A stretch of DNA of 64,000 nucleotides from Isoperla grammatica (taxonomy: Eukaryota > Arthropoda > Insecta > Plecoptera > Perlodidae), in assembly GCA_945910005.1 (NCBI GenBank), contig OX246737.1, forward strand, positions 77,568,054 to 77,632,053, written 5' to 3'. The position numbers were made by a program, and so were the translations under genes. Numbering within the stretch: position 1 is the first letter of the stretch; each line of letters begins with the position of its first letter. Below, piece after piece: positions 22,635 through 34,942 of this stretch. A model generated the notes under the pieces. The model ran no database searches, had not been told where the DNA came from, and was given only the letters and a program-made list of their open reading frames with translations.

Positions 22635-23069
22635 TACCTCTATTTATTCCCAGGACCCTTCCTGAACTTCCCAATTTTAATCCTAGTAGTTGCTAATCCA
22701 ATCTCTTCTATTAATTCCATACTAATATCACTCTTAATTCATTTTGCCTTCGGGCCATTTTATTCTTTTCCAAACGTTCTGCCTTCAGCAACATATCAAT
22801 CACATCTGTTTTCTTATCACTCTTCTCTTAAGGACACTGTCTGGTCGAGATTGTAAAGCAAAAAGAAATTGAGCCTTATTGCCACCATCCAAACGTCCAA
22901 ACGTCTTGCGATACGTGTGTGGAAGCTTTGATTTTTACGTTGGGAGTTAGTTTTTTGCACATATATTTGATATTTTTCATCAATGGCAATGGCACTGTTC
23001 GGAGGGCTATATGGAAAGTGAGCGAATTCTTAAGTGCGTGAAACGTATAGCGAGCGAAAATTTTCGTTG
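22635..23069 (+). other. 3'UTR of element C and unassigned sequence
   Basis: From the ORF2 stop to about 22875 the sequence is AT-rich and ends in an A-rich stretch (AAAGCAAAAAGAAATT) that is plausibly the tail of element C. The remainder up to the minisatellite shows nothing I can assign. Confidence 0.4.
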
Positions 23070-23089
23070 AGTGTCCATTCACGCAGTTT

Positions 23090-23342
23090 ACGTTTCGCTC
23101 ACTTTACTATTCGCTCACTTTACTTTTCGCGCACTTTACTTTTCGCTCAGTGTCTTTTCGCGCAGTTTATGTTTCGCTCACTTTACTATTCGCTCACTTT
23201 ACTTTTCGCTCAGTGTCCTTTCCCTCACTCCAGTTTTCGCGTACTTTACTATTCACTCACTTTACTTTTCGCTTAGTGTCCTTTCGCGCAGTTTACGTTT
23301 CGCGCCTTTTAATTTTCGCATACTTTACTTTTCGCTCAGTGT
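23090..23342 (+). repeat. Minisatellite of imperfect 15-17 bp units
   Basis: About 15 imperfect repeats of the form TTTCGCTCACTTTAC with variants such as TTTCGCGCAGTTTACG and TTTTCGCTCAGTGTCC. Apparent ORFs through it (SLTLLFAHFT-like) are artefacts. Confidence 0.85.
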
Positions 23343-23698
23343 CCAACTTTTGGGTTTGAGAACGTTGGGTATTTTTGCAAGAAATACCTCAACCGTCCGT
23401 TAGAGTGCGCTTGTCGCCAAAGCGCAGGTTTAGAAAACTTTTTCCCCTGACAAAAACCCTGACAATAAAGGCGGCCCCACACGGGCGAACATGTCGCGAG
23501 AGAGCTCGTGAACCACTCGTGAACCGCAGGCTCGCGAGCATTCTAGCCCCCACACGGGAGCACACGCCCCTAAAATCCTAAAAACCGCCTCAGTTGCGAT
23601 AGTTCCTCGTGCTCGGTAGCACGCACGCACTATGGCTCCAGTGCTATCGAAACAAGCAATTGGTTGTGCTAGTATTATTATTTTACATATAAATAAAC

Positions 23699-23953
23699 AG
23701 AAGAAAAAAGCGCACTCGAAAAATATGGGTTAAAGAATGGTTAAAAAAAGCGAGAATCGCATTCGCATATTGCATAATCTAAGAGTTAAGAGCATTTGCG
23801 CCAGAGGATTTTAAAAACTATTTAAGGATGGATGATAGGCATTTTGATGAGTTGGAAGAGCTTGTGCGGCCACTTATCGAAAGAGATAACACACTCATGA
23901 GACTTGCCATTACGGTCACCGAGAGATTAGCCTTCCTCCAGAAATTCCTTGGG
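23699..23953 (+). pseudogene. Harbinger transposase, N-terminal remnant
   Basis: The frame from 23699 reads WVKEWLKKAR, a TAA stop, then DFKNYLRMDDRHFDELEELV, RPLIERDNTLMR and ITVTERLAFLQKFLG. This order matches the N-terminal region of PIF/Harbinger (HARBI1-like) transposases: the W-x-x-x-W block, the YLRM-x-x-x-FDEL block, the P-x-I-x-x-x-D-T-x-MR block and the ERL-x-x-x-L-x-FL block. One in-frame stop is present and the coding sequence ends shortly before the (AAAT)n array. The DDE catalytic core that should follow is absent. Confidence 0.7.
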
Positions 23954-24010
23954 CGTATTTCTTTAATCTGTCATTTTTTAATCGATAATTGATTTGAAAT
24001 ATTGAATATT

Positions 24011-25704
<1,694 letters not shown>

Positions 25705-25812
25705 ATATTGAATAAATTGAATACCACGTACGACAGCGTCCTCCGCCTTGAAAAGAACTTTGGAGACTGGATGACAAATAGGGATGCTTTCATTTTACTG
25801 TTTACTTAGAAA

Positions 25813-26070
25813 GTGGTCGTATTTGCCCTTGATGGTATGTTTAGCCCCAAACCCCACAAAGCCAATGAGGTCAACATATGCTTTCGCTGCCGTATATGTA
25901 TGGAGAAAGTTATAGAAATAACCCTGAATTTCAGAAAAAATTGCATCGTAAAGTCAAGGGTACAAAACAACATAAACCACATAGAAAGTGACGTTCATGC
26001 TGGGAGAACCATCTTGCTAGAAGACTATGATTGTTTGGGGAACTTCATTGTCAGTGTTGCGTGTGATTAG
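25813..26070 (+). pseudogene. Harbinger transposase, probable C-terminal remnant
   Basis: The frame reads PKPHKANEV, then CFRCRICMEKVIEITLNF, then a region ending DCLGNFI. I align this with the C-terminal end of HARBI1-like transposases, where a KPYP-type block is followed by FNYRLSRAR..VE..FG and a final LHNF. The match is weak and decayed, and the family assignment leans on context: it is in the same TIR/TAA-bounded element and on the same strand as the N-terminal remnant. The central DDE region is replaced by the (AAAT)n array. Confidence 0.5.
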
Positions 26071-26535
26071 TCTGCTTCGTCAGAATCGTTTTATTAATAT
26101 TAGTTTTTTTTTTTTTTTTTTTTGTAAAAATATTCTAGCATGTAGTCTGGCGCAGAACATCATTTAACATTGTTAACCAGCATCAAAATATTATAATTTT
26201 GTATTTTAACAATGCATTATTTTACGTTTCATAGGACATAAGAACTGCGTGAAAGCCGTGAAATGAGGATAATTTCGTTCATATCCCAATACTTCCAGTT
26301 CAAAATGTCTTGGAAATGGTCAGATGTTGACAAGCAAGTGTGTGCAGCCCTCCACACGCTCACACATGCTCACGAGCATCGGTAAAATATCAAAACTTGT
26401 TGATGTCTTCCACGACAAGGTACAGCATGACGTGTGAGCTATTAGTAACAGCCCCCCACACGCTCACACATGCTCGCGAGCACGAAGTTCACAACAATGT
26501 CTCGAGACATGTTCTCCCGTGTGAGGGCCCCTTAA

Positions 26536-27060
26536 GCAACCCTTCACGCTCGCATGAATAGAGGTCGACAGTGGCATTCCGTCAGGGGAATTCAGTATGC
26601 TTGTGTTGGGTGGGGGTGTGGGGGTTTTGTGGAATTCTTACAATGAAAGACTGCACCTCAAGTGGCTAATTTAGAGCTATTGATTATAAGAAGTACATTA
26701 AATATTTTGAGTTACAATAAATGTTAAGCATTTATAGTTATTGTGTCGGAAAAGACACCTGCCAATGGAGAGAGATCATTGATACTACAAATATAAATAT
26801 GAACAAACCAAATTTAAGAAGTCTAATACATTGAAACATGTGCATGACATCTAAAATAATATAAAATAATATGTAACTAGGAAAACGCTCTGTGTGACGC
26901 GTTGATAAGCAAGCGCGTCCATATTCACGAACTTTCTGGCGAAAACTTCTCAAATCTATCGTCATTGTTCAATGTAAGAGATAAAGATGAAAGTGTCACA
27001 AACGGCCTTGTTGCTCCAGCGCCGTTACACTGAGAACACTAATATCATCATCAATATAAG
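26536..27060. other. Unassigned AT-rich spacer with one dispersed repeat
   Basis: No gene is visible. About 85 bp at 26883-26965 (CTCTGTGTGACGCGTTGATA...) recurs with modest divergence at 61800-61880, so at least that part is a dispersed repeat. Confidence 0.5.
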
Positions 27061-27069
27061 AATACACAT

Positions 27070-27475
<406 letters not shown>

Positions 27476-27783
27476 TTTTATTGATAACCATGTTCTGTAC
27501 AATACAATCATTAAATAAACATTCGATATCCCACAAAGTTAAGTACATAGCTTGTCTGTGGGTTATATACCAATGAAAATAATAATATGGACTAAGTTAC
27601 GGACAAAGATGAACATGCTGCGTAATGCAAATACAATATACAGAATACCTTACAATTCAAAACAAACAAACAATCACTAACTTATCTTTAACACCTACAT
27701 ATTACTACACACTGCAATTAACGAAGGCCTATACATGGCAAGGACAAAAACACCGACGATACTAATAATGAAAATATAATAAA

Positions 27784-30453
27784 TTAAAGCGAATGTAACA
27801 AAAGAAACTCTTTTACTGATATTTTTACTTGATTCATTCTATCCAAATCTTTCAATTCCATTGGCAACATATTAAAACATTGAGGCACTTTTACATGCAA
27901 TGATCTTTCACCATATTTATTTACAAAATTGGGAACTCTGTACACTTTGGAGGCTTTTGCTCTTGTACAAATGCTATGGTCAATTTCAATTTTGAATTCG
28001 TTAGTGAAATAGAATTTGATAATTAACTTATAGATGTACAAAAAATTTACAGGAAGCAAGTCTAATAATTTAAAAAGCTGATTTGAGGAACAATGGTCAG
28101 TTATGTGATTTGGGAGTATGTGTTTAATCATCCTGATCTGTAAGCTAATAATTTGTTTAAGATACATATGAGAAGCATTTCCCCAGGCTAACACCGCGTA
28201 CGAGATTAAAGACTCCACCAAGGGGATGCACACTGTGCGAAGTAAACTGTATGGAAGAATATCCTTCAAACGATAAAGTTGCACAGCACACGGTCTAATC
28301 CGGTTGCATACCCTAGCCATCTGTTTATCCCAAGAAAAGCATTTATCAATCACAATACCCAAGTACTCATGGCTGTACACCGACTCAATTTCTTGATCGC
28401 AACTGCAAGTTATGTCCGTGGCATTTTGGTTAGAAGTATTATGCAAGCACTGGACTGAGTGTGATATAACTTTAACTATCGAGTTATGATTGGTATTCAG
28501 AGGAGTAGATATATGTACAATTTTAGTTTTTATAGCATTTACAATCAAGCCATCATCATGAGTCCACCTCAGCAAGTTTATATAGTCTTCTTGCAAATAC
28601 TTTTCCGCCGTATGAATATTCTTGTGAATCGCAATAAGTGCAGAATCATCAGCGAAAAAAAATGCAAAACACTTCTTAAAAATTCGCGCCATCTCATTTA
28701 CATACACTAAGTATAACAATGGACCCAAGATAGATCCTTGTGGCACCCCTGATTTGATCAATTTAGCCGTGCTATAATCCTCCCCAATTTTTACAATTAT
28801 CTTTCTATTATCTAAATAACTCTCAAACCACCGTAGAATTGGACCTCTCACACCAATATTGTCCAATGCTTGCAATAATTTCTTGTGATTTAAAGTATCA
28901 AATGCTTTAGTGAAGTCCACAAACATACATACTACATGGAAATTTTCATTTAACTTAGAATTAATAAGATCAGAAAATTTCAGTAAAAGATCAGATGTAC
29001 TTTTCCCCTTTTGAAAGCCGAATTGATTTTTGTTTATGATAGAAAATTTAGTCAAATAGTTATTTAAACAATCAGCCACATATCTTTCCATTACCTTATC
29101 GACTACAGACAATAAGGCAATTGGACGATAGTTGGAATACTCGTAGTGGCTTCCTTTTTTATAAACCGGCCTCACTATAGCAATTTTTAACATTTCTGGC
29201 ACGACACCTTCATTAATCGATAAATTTATCAGCAAAGCTAGTGATGGACTGATCTGATCCTTAATATTTTGCAAGTCTTTAACCCTTATTCCGTCAAACC
29301 CAGCTTGTTTACCACTATTCATTTCTTCGATAATTTTTCCCACTGTTTTCGCATCAATAGGGGGTATGTATACTGATTGCCCCTGAACGTTAATTAAACT
29401 GCTTTCTCCTTGAACCGTTTCCCTACAAATCACATCACAGTTATGAACAATACGCTCAACCTCTTCCACAAAAACGTTCGCAAATGAGTTTGCTATAGTA
29501 ACAGATGACTCTCTTTTACCCAGATACTTTTTAATAACCTCATCGACTGACTCTTTTTTTTTCTTGCCTATTATAGTATTTATAGCTTGCCACGTTTCTT
29601 TAATATTTCCCCTATTTCTTTCCAAAAGTGCACGGTAATAGTTTTGTTTTGCTAGTTTGATCTTTTTGTTTACTTTATTTCGGAGGTTATTGTATTCTGA
29701 CCTATACACACCTTTCGTAAGATTTAAACATTTACATTTTTTCCATTGTTGAAAAAAACGGTCTCTTTTTGCTATCATTTCTAATAACTCCAACGTCATC
29801 CAAGATTGATTACTCCTTTTCTTATTACTTTTCTCTTTGACGAACACTGCCCGTTTATCCAATAGTTCGGGCGACACCCACGACTTAATACCCCTATTCG
29901 TAGCACTTCTTTCTTTAACAAACGAACTTTTTGCATATGCAATCTTGAAATTAAAATAAATCGCTTGATACAAATTCTCACAGCTATTGGCAATTAACAA
30001 ACTATCCCAATCAACACGCTTTAAAGCGTGAAGCAGATTAGCTTCATTTATACACTTTCCATATATTGTACTTTCCGATTTTCTTTTAATACTATCTAAT
30101 CCCAATGAAATCATTATCATATAGTGGTCGGACAACTTAGATGTATAAATGGCTGGCTTGATACGGATGTCAACAGCCCGCACGTAAACATGATCGATAC
30201 ATGAACTTCTAAGCGCGCCCTCTACTACCTCCTCACGCGTAGCCTTGGAAATACATCTCATAAAACCATTCACAGCCAGACTGGTTTCATAATGCTGCGC
30301 AAATGAATCACATTCATTTAAAATATCAATGTTTACATCACCAATCATTATAGCCGTATTAACTTTGGTATTTTGCCAATAACTCTCGATCTCCTCTATA
30401 AACTCATTCTTGGTGTTGTTATTAGGAGGCCTGTACACGCACAACAGAGACAT
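27784..30453 (-). CDS. Element D ORF2, main part: endonuclease and reverse transcriptase
   Basis: This 889-aa open frame supplies the second half of the endonuclease and the full RT, which copy element RNA at a nicked target. Endonuclease marks are VYRPP, GDVNID (about residues 39-44), CIDHVY and SDHYM (108-111). RT marks are the KQAGFDGI block, YRPIALLSVVDKVMERY, FVDFTKAFDTLNH, SGVPQGSILGPLLYLVYVN and an intact FADDSALI at about residue 600. The C-terminal region has YLGIVIDKCFSWDKQ and LAWGNA blocks. No RNase H is seen. The annotated Met is created by the transposon insertion: its first base belongs to the transposon end, and the original codon there was internal. No frameshift or stop is seen in this piece. 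Confidence 0.9.
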   Translation of the reverse strand: MSLLCVYRPPNNNTKNEFIEEIESYWQNTKVNTAIMIGDVNIDILNECDSFAQHYETSLAVNGFMRCISKATREEVVEGALRSSCIDHVYVRAVDIRIKPAIYTSKLSDHYMIMISLGLDSIKRKSESTIYGKCINEANLLHALKRVDWDSLLIANSCENLYQAIYFNFKIAYAKSSFVKERSATNRGIKSWVSPELLDKRAVFVKEKSNKKRSNQSWMTLELLEMIAKRDRFFQQWKKCKCLNLTKGVYRSEYNNLRNKVNKKIKLAKQNYYRALLERNRGNIKETWQAINTIIGKKKKESVDEVIKKYLGKRESSVTIANSFANVFVEEVERIVHNCDVICRETVQGESSLINVQGQSVYIPPIDAKTVGKIIEEMNSGKQAGFDGIRVKDLQNIKDQISPSLALLINLSINEGVVPEMLKIAIVRPVYKKGSHYEYSNYRPIALLSVVDKVMERYVADCLNNYLTKFSIINKNQFGFQKGKSTSDLLLKFSDLINSKLNENFHVVCMFVDFTKAFDTLNHKKLLQALDNIGVRGPILRWFESYLDNRKIIVKIGEDYSTAKLIKSGVPQGSILGPLLYLVYVNEMARIFKKCFAFFFADDSALIAIHKNIHTAEKYLQEDYINLLRWTHDDGLIVNAIKTKIVHISTPLNTNHNSIVKVISHSVQCLHNTSNQNATDITCSCDQEIESVYSHEYLGIVIDKCFSWDKQMARVCNRIRPCAVQLYRLKDILPYSLLRTVCIPLVESLISYAVLAWGNASHMYLKQIISLQIRMIKHILPNHITDHCSSNQLFKLLDLLPVNFLYIYKLIIKFYFTNEFKIEIDHSICTRAKASKVYRVPNFVNKYGERSLHVKVPQCFNMLPMELKDLDRMNQVKISVKEFLLLHSL

Positions 30454-31261
30454 AGACTAGATCAGTTTTGAAAAAATGTGTCTCCTTCTCAAAAATGGGG
30501 TACCGGGTTGTTAAAAGCTGCCAACAAGGTTATTATTACTCAGAAGAATGTCCTGCATTCAAAAACCATTGTTGGCAGTTTTTGGTTTGAGTATTTCACC
30601 CCTAAACACCCCAAAAACCTCCTAAAAAACATTTTTTACGGAATTATCTTTAATAATTCATAACTAATGAGATGATTCTCCTAAAATTTGATTTAAAAAA
30701 CGTCTGGCTAGTAAAAAGAATTTACTATAATTTGGCTAATTCAGATTTTCAATTTGTTACGAAATAAATCATGAAATGAGCCCTCAAACACAAAGTTTTC
30801 AGTTTTGGCTGATCACCAAAGAAATGTTTCACTTCATTGCAAACAAACGGTACAAGATTGGGATGTGACTTTTTCCCCAAAACATTGCTTAGAATTTGTG
30901 GTCAGTAAGCCATCAACATATTTAGTCTGCATAGTTTAGTTATTGTGTAGTAATTGAAACAAGACGGCAAAGTGTAATAATCCTAGGGGCGGCGGAGCGC
31001 AGCGCTAGCGGCGGAATCAATCACAGCGCTCACACGGATCACGTGATCATAAAACATACATGTTTGAGTGCGAGCCTCATGCACGTGTCTTGTCCAGTGA
31101 ACTGTGGTTTGCGCCCTTGCTGATTTTCAGGGTGAGATAGACATTAGAAGATATTATAATATATACATTTAATTACTTCTTTGTGACCTTGTGACTATAC
31201 AGACGATATTAATTGCGTTATGGCTTTGACATAATAACTACGCCCAAAAACACTACATGGA

Positions 31262-31867
31262 GTGGGGTGGGCTCTCCAGGTCTATGGCTTTGCAAGAATC
31301 GTAGCTCAATACGCCCGCGGTATATGCGGTGGAATAATTGGATTAACTCAAAACGAGGTTGCCCTCAATAAGTGGTCCCTATGTTTTAACCTGAAAGCAA
31401 TTATTGCCGAAAAAACTAAGATGCTTTTCTTACCATCTCGCAATGATGACATTACTCATAACGAGAGCACCAAAGCTAGACAAACACTGGACAAGACCAC
31501 GGAGGAACAAGTGGCAAACATATTGGTTAAATGTCACGTGTTTTCTGACATTGGAAACTCGGATATTCTCTGCAACCCTATGACCAAGGATGCTGCATCC
31601 CCTCTTATACAAGAATCGTTATTGAACGCATACACACATGGGGAAGATCAGTTGCTCAACTTTGTAACTAAACGCATCTGTTCAACAGAGAATGCAGTTT
31701 TTCATCAACATTGTCCAAAAAATAAAGCTCCTTCAATGGCATCGTTATATCAAGCTGTAAGAAAGAAAGATACCGAAAAAGATGAGATTGTTAAAATCGA
31801 CAGAAATATTTTGCATCGGCTACTAATAGCATTTAAAGCTGGTAGAACAGTTGACATGCAATCTTAA
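31262..31867 (+). pseudogene. PIN-like transposon protein, N-terminal part
   Basis: The 201-aa frame has no convincing initiator: the first codon is GTG and upstream exons may be missing. It contains GGIIGLTQNEVALNKWSLC, a TKARQTLDKTTEEQ helix, KNKAPSMASLYQ and DRNILHRLLIAF. I recognise this order from a family of unnamed proteins common in invertebrate genomes, where it precedes the nuclease-like domain in the same polypeptide. Here the frame hits a stop at 31865-31867. The next frame (LKVPIALFQMSVSIR) continues the family sequence at once, so a one-base deletion has split the gene. The function of this N-terminal region is unknown. Confidence 0.6.
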
Positions 31868-32967
31868 AGGTTCCAATTGCACTCTTTCAAATGAGTGTCT
31901 CAATCAGATCAGGTAACAAAGCCTTGCTAGCTGCAGAACTAAAAAAAAACATCGACTGTCCGACGGCACTTACTTTGACAGGTAAGTCGTGCCTTATAAT
32001 CGACGGTCAAGCCCTGGTGATGATCATTGGTAAGCCAGACAAAGCTAAAACATTCGGAGATGTCGCCGACACGTTCGTGACTGCTGTTACGAAACTTGGA
32101 GCTAAATACGATAGAATTGATGTAATTTTTGATAGATACATTCAGTTGTCTATCAAGTCATCAACGCGACAAAAACGGACAACGAGTTCCATACCAATCA
32201 GGCGAGTCATAGAAGACAGATCCGTCCCTGTTCCTAGCAAATGGGGTGATTTTATATCATCGCCAGAAAACAAAGAAGATTTGTCAAGGTTTCTCGGTGA
32301 AGAACTCTTAATCCATATGACCAAAGCAAAGATTGTGGTTGTCGCAGGTGCATTCAGTGAATCAGAAGAAGTCCGATGTAACTCGGTGGTCAATATTGAC
32401 CACTTGAAAAAATGGCACGAGGGAGATACTCGACTTATTCTACATGCGCTAGAGGAAGGATGTAATAACCACGTTGTCATGGCTAATGATACAGACGTAT
32501 TAATGCTTCTTGTAGCGCATTGTAAACACATCAAATCAACGCATGTGTGGCTCATGACTGGAACAAGTACCAAACGCTGCTTCATTCCGATCCGACAAGT
32601 TTGTGACCAACTTCCGACATCTGTAAGAGATGTATTACTTGCATTTCATACTGGCTGTGATAGTACATCATTTACTTACGACCATTCAAAGAAGAAATCA
32701 TTGAAAGTTCTTCTAAACAACTATGACCTTCTAGATGGAGTTGGGGAAGGGGAAATTACAAAGAATAAGCATCAAAATGTGGAGCGGTTTTTCTGCAAAT
32801 TATACAATTTGCCAAGTAGCATTGCAACAGTGGATGAAGGTCGTCACAAGTTGTTCGCTAAAACAATGAAACCAGAATGCATGCCTCCGACAAGCAACGC
32901 CCTCCATTTTCATGCGAAACGTTGCCATTACCAAACAATGATTTGGAAGAATATTCGAACACCAGAG
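31868..32967 (+). pseudogene. PIN/FEN-like nuclease-fold domain of the transposon protein
   Basis: From the Met at 31891, acidic residues fall in the pattern expected of PIN/XPG-type metal-dependent nucleases: Asp38 in LIIDGQALV, Glu177 and Asp179 in HEGDTRLILHAL, Asp200 and Asp202 in NDTDVLMLLVAH, and Asp257 in FHTGCDSTS. Nuclease activity is inferred from this pattern, not shown. The exon ends in CCAGAG at 32967, followed by a GT..AG intron (32968-33046). Reading on past the donor gives only intron translation to a stop at 33003. Apart from the upstream frameshift the domain looks complete and could be recently active. Confidence 0.65.
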
Positions 32968-33046
32968 GTAAACAAAATTACTTTAAATAACTATATAATT
33001 TAGTCATATGGTTGTTTATTTTATATTCCACGTTTTCTGTGTTTAG
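32968..33046 (+). other. 79-bp spliceosomal intron in the transposon gene
   Basis: The donor is GAG|GTAAAC, the acceptor TTTCTGTGTTTAG|GTG, and a T-rich tract precedes the AG. Removing it joins the nuclease-like frame to the Cys-rich frame in phase. Confidence 0.7.
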
Positions 33047-33304
33047 GTGCATCGTCAGTTCAATCCACTGCAATTTGGATGGGAAGTAGTAGATGACGTA
33101 TTAGTTCCCGTTCCTATGTCTCTGCCTGCCATTCCACAGAGTTGCAATGAAATAATCTCATGTGGATGCCAAACTGGTTGTAGAACATTGCGATGTAGTT
33201 GCCGCAAATCGGAATTGCCTTTCACTGATGCATGCAAATGTTTTGATCTGGAAAGTTCCTGTTGCAATGTGGTAAAAGATAATCTTGAAGATGATGTATT
33301 GTAA
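33047..33304 (+). pseudogene. Cys-rich (CXC-like) C-terminal module of the transposon protein
   Basis: The exon encodes 85 residues up to the TAA at 33302-33304. A short lead (NPLQFGWEVVDDVLVPVP) is followed by SCGCQTGC, LRCSCRK, DACKCF and SSCCN. The spacing resembles tesmin/TSO1-type CXC zinc-binding modules that contact DNA. The same tail follows the nuclease-like domain in the family members I recall. Metal and DNA binding are inferences. The 1.3 kb from here to the right TIR shows no further gene. Confidence 0.6.
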
Positions 33305-34450
33305 GCAGAAACGCTATGGTTCCTATTTTAAATATTACCTATTTTATCCATTGATCTCGCTGACGTTCCAAACAATATTATGTTTGGAAAAATAAACACA
33401 TGCCTACAGATAATATATTAATTATTTCATCAGATCACATGCCTACATAACATTGCCCCTTGTTACCAATTATGTAACAATATAGCTGAATAGTGCGTTT
33501 TGAAATAAAAGCTGGTACTGATGCCATTGGTTCCTATAAGGTACCTCCAGACTAGCTGCCCAATCAGCGGAGTGCATTCGTCGTAGGCGACATGGTGTGG
33601 CGCCGTGGGAGAGTGGCTTGATATTGTTTGTTGCAATTGGTCTTCTATGTACAATAAATAGTGTGCCCTTTTTTTGCCGTTTTCGTGTTTTAACGACCAA
33701 AAGCTAATGATTTCGACGTTTTCGTTTATTTTGATGCCTACTGTCTTAAAATAGAATATTTTGCCGCCTCTCCCAGTGTAATAGGTCAACTGGTCTCCTA
33801 AATGTGAATATGTGCATTTTTTGCCGTAGTTTGTCTCTCAATGCCAAACGGTAGCGATTTCTATGTCGGTATTGTTTTTTCTTAACTTTATATAAAATAT
33901 CGAATCGTTGGACACCTGTTCAAGCGTTATCAGTCAATTTCTTCCGTAATTTTTTTAATTGCCCTTTTTTACCATTTTTTGGCTACAAATAGTACAAGTT
34001 ACCGATTTCGATTTCCGGATTGCCTTTGCTGTAATAAGGTAAAAGTTACGAATTTTTTGAGTCCACTATCGGCTTGTCCGGCCGAATGACTCCATTATCT
34101 TATATTTGGGGGCATACGTGTTTTTATTCATCGGAATTTATTGTATTCACAATTTTGCACGATTTTCTTCGAAAAAGCTTCATTGTATTCCACCGTCATT
34201 GAACGTGAACATATCTAAACGCGAATTATTTTCGTTTAGTAATTCTCGATACACAGCGTCCACAAGAGTTAACAACATTTTGACTGGCACTTTTCTATTG
34301 TTGTACCTTCGTTTTACACCCCAATTATAATATTAATCATATGTTTGAAGTAACTATCGCATTAAAGTATCTTTGTTGTGTATGTTTGTATTTTTTTTTT
34401 ACTGTTGGTGTTAATAATGTGGTTTCTGTGATTTTTTTCTTCTGGATGGC
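33305..34450. other. Non-coding right arm of the PIN-like transposon
   Basis: AT-rich sequence with no convincing ORF. Segments recur elsewhere: 33770-33930 resembles 40971-41150, and 33960-34100 resembles 61460-61600. These mark the internal sequence of the family. Confidence 0.6.
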
Positions 34451-34606
34451 AAAAACCAACCCTAAATACGATTTAAGGGTATAAATGTAAAAATGGCGAT
34501 TGCCAACAATGTTATTCGGATTCAGCGTTTAAAAATCTATTAGGATCACCTTGTTGGCAGCTTTTAACACGTCGGGCCCCAAAGGTTAAAAATGATTGAA
34601 ACTGGT

Positions 34607-34927
34607 CTAGTCTAACACAGTGTTATTGCCTAACGTTAAATTGCCTGCTAGTCCTTCAAAATGATTAAACAAAACATAATTTCTTTCAAATAAGACAGAG
34701 TTCTCAATGTACAAAATTACACTATGCACATTTACCTCACTTAAAACAAGCACGTGAAATTTTCCTAATTGTTTCCCAAGAATCACTTGCAACTCATCCC
34801 AGTGTCTATTTATTGATCGAATATTCAGGTGAATAATCGTAAGACCTTCGGACTCTTGCATCCAACTATTTATACTATCCACTACCTGCGTATCCGCCAC
34901 GAGTGACGGTGGATTCCATAGTTCCAT
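34607..34927 (-). pseudogene. Element D ORF2, N-terminal endonuclease piece
   Basis: This is the start of ORF2 (Met at 34927), with LTIIHLNIRSI and VLVLSEVN carrying the catalytic Glu of the apurinic-type endonuclease. It is cut by the transposon: the stop at 34607-34609 lies within the transposon end. The rest of the protein continues in frame at 30449. ORF1 ends 15 bp upstream at 34943. Confidence 0.85.
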
Positions 34928-34942
34928 TTACTTACGTGTATA

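Larger units (their letters stand above)
30453..34614 (+). mobile_element. 4.16-kb TIR DNA transposon with a PIN/XPG-like gene (Academ-like candidate)
   Basis: Both ends begin TAGACTAGA(T/C)CAGTTT when read inwards, and ACA at 30450-30452 and 34615-34617 is the 3-bp target duplication. Further in, both ends share a GTTAAAAGCTGCCAACAAGG block. The interior carries a three-part plus-strand gene encoding a nuclease-fold protein and a Cys-rich module. A 3-bp duplication with an XPG-like nuclease is what I recall for the Academ superfamily, but I see no Academ transposase here. The superfamily is therefore tentative, and this may be a partner or non-autonomous form. Related ends lie at 41157-41480 and 60870-61415. 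Confidence 0.75.

Noticed and set aside
23034..23403. Plus-strand ORFs rich in SLTLLFAHFT
   Set aside because: Translation of the minisatellite.
30445..30453. Genuine start codon of element D ORF2
   Set aside because: The A of this ATG belongs to the transposon TIR. The frame continues upstream at 34618 once the insert is removed.
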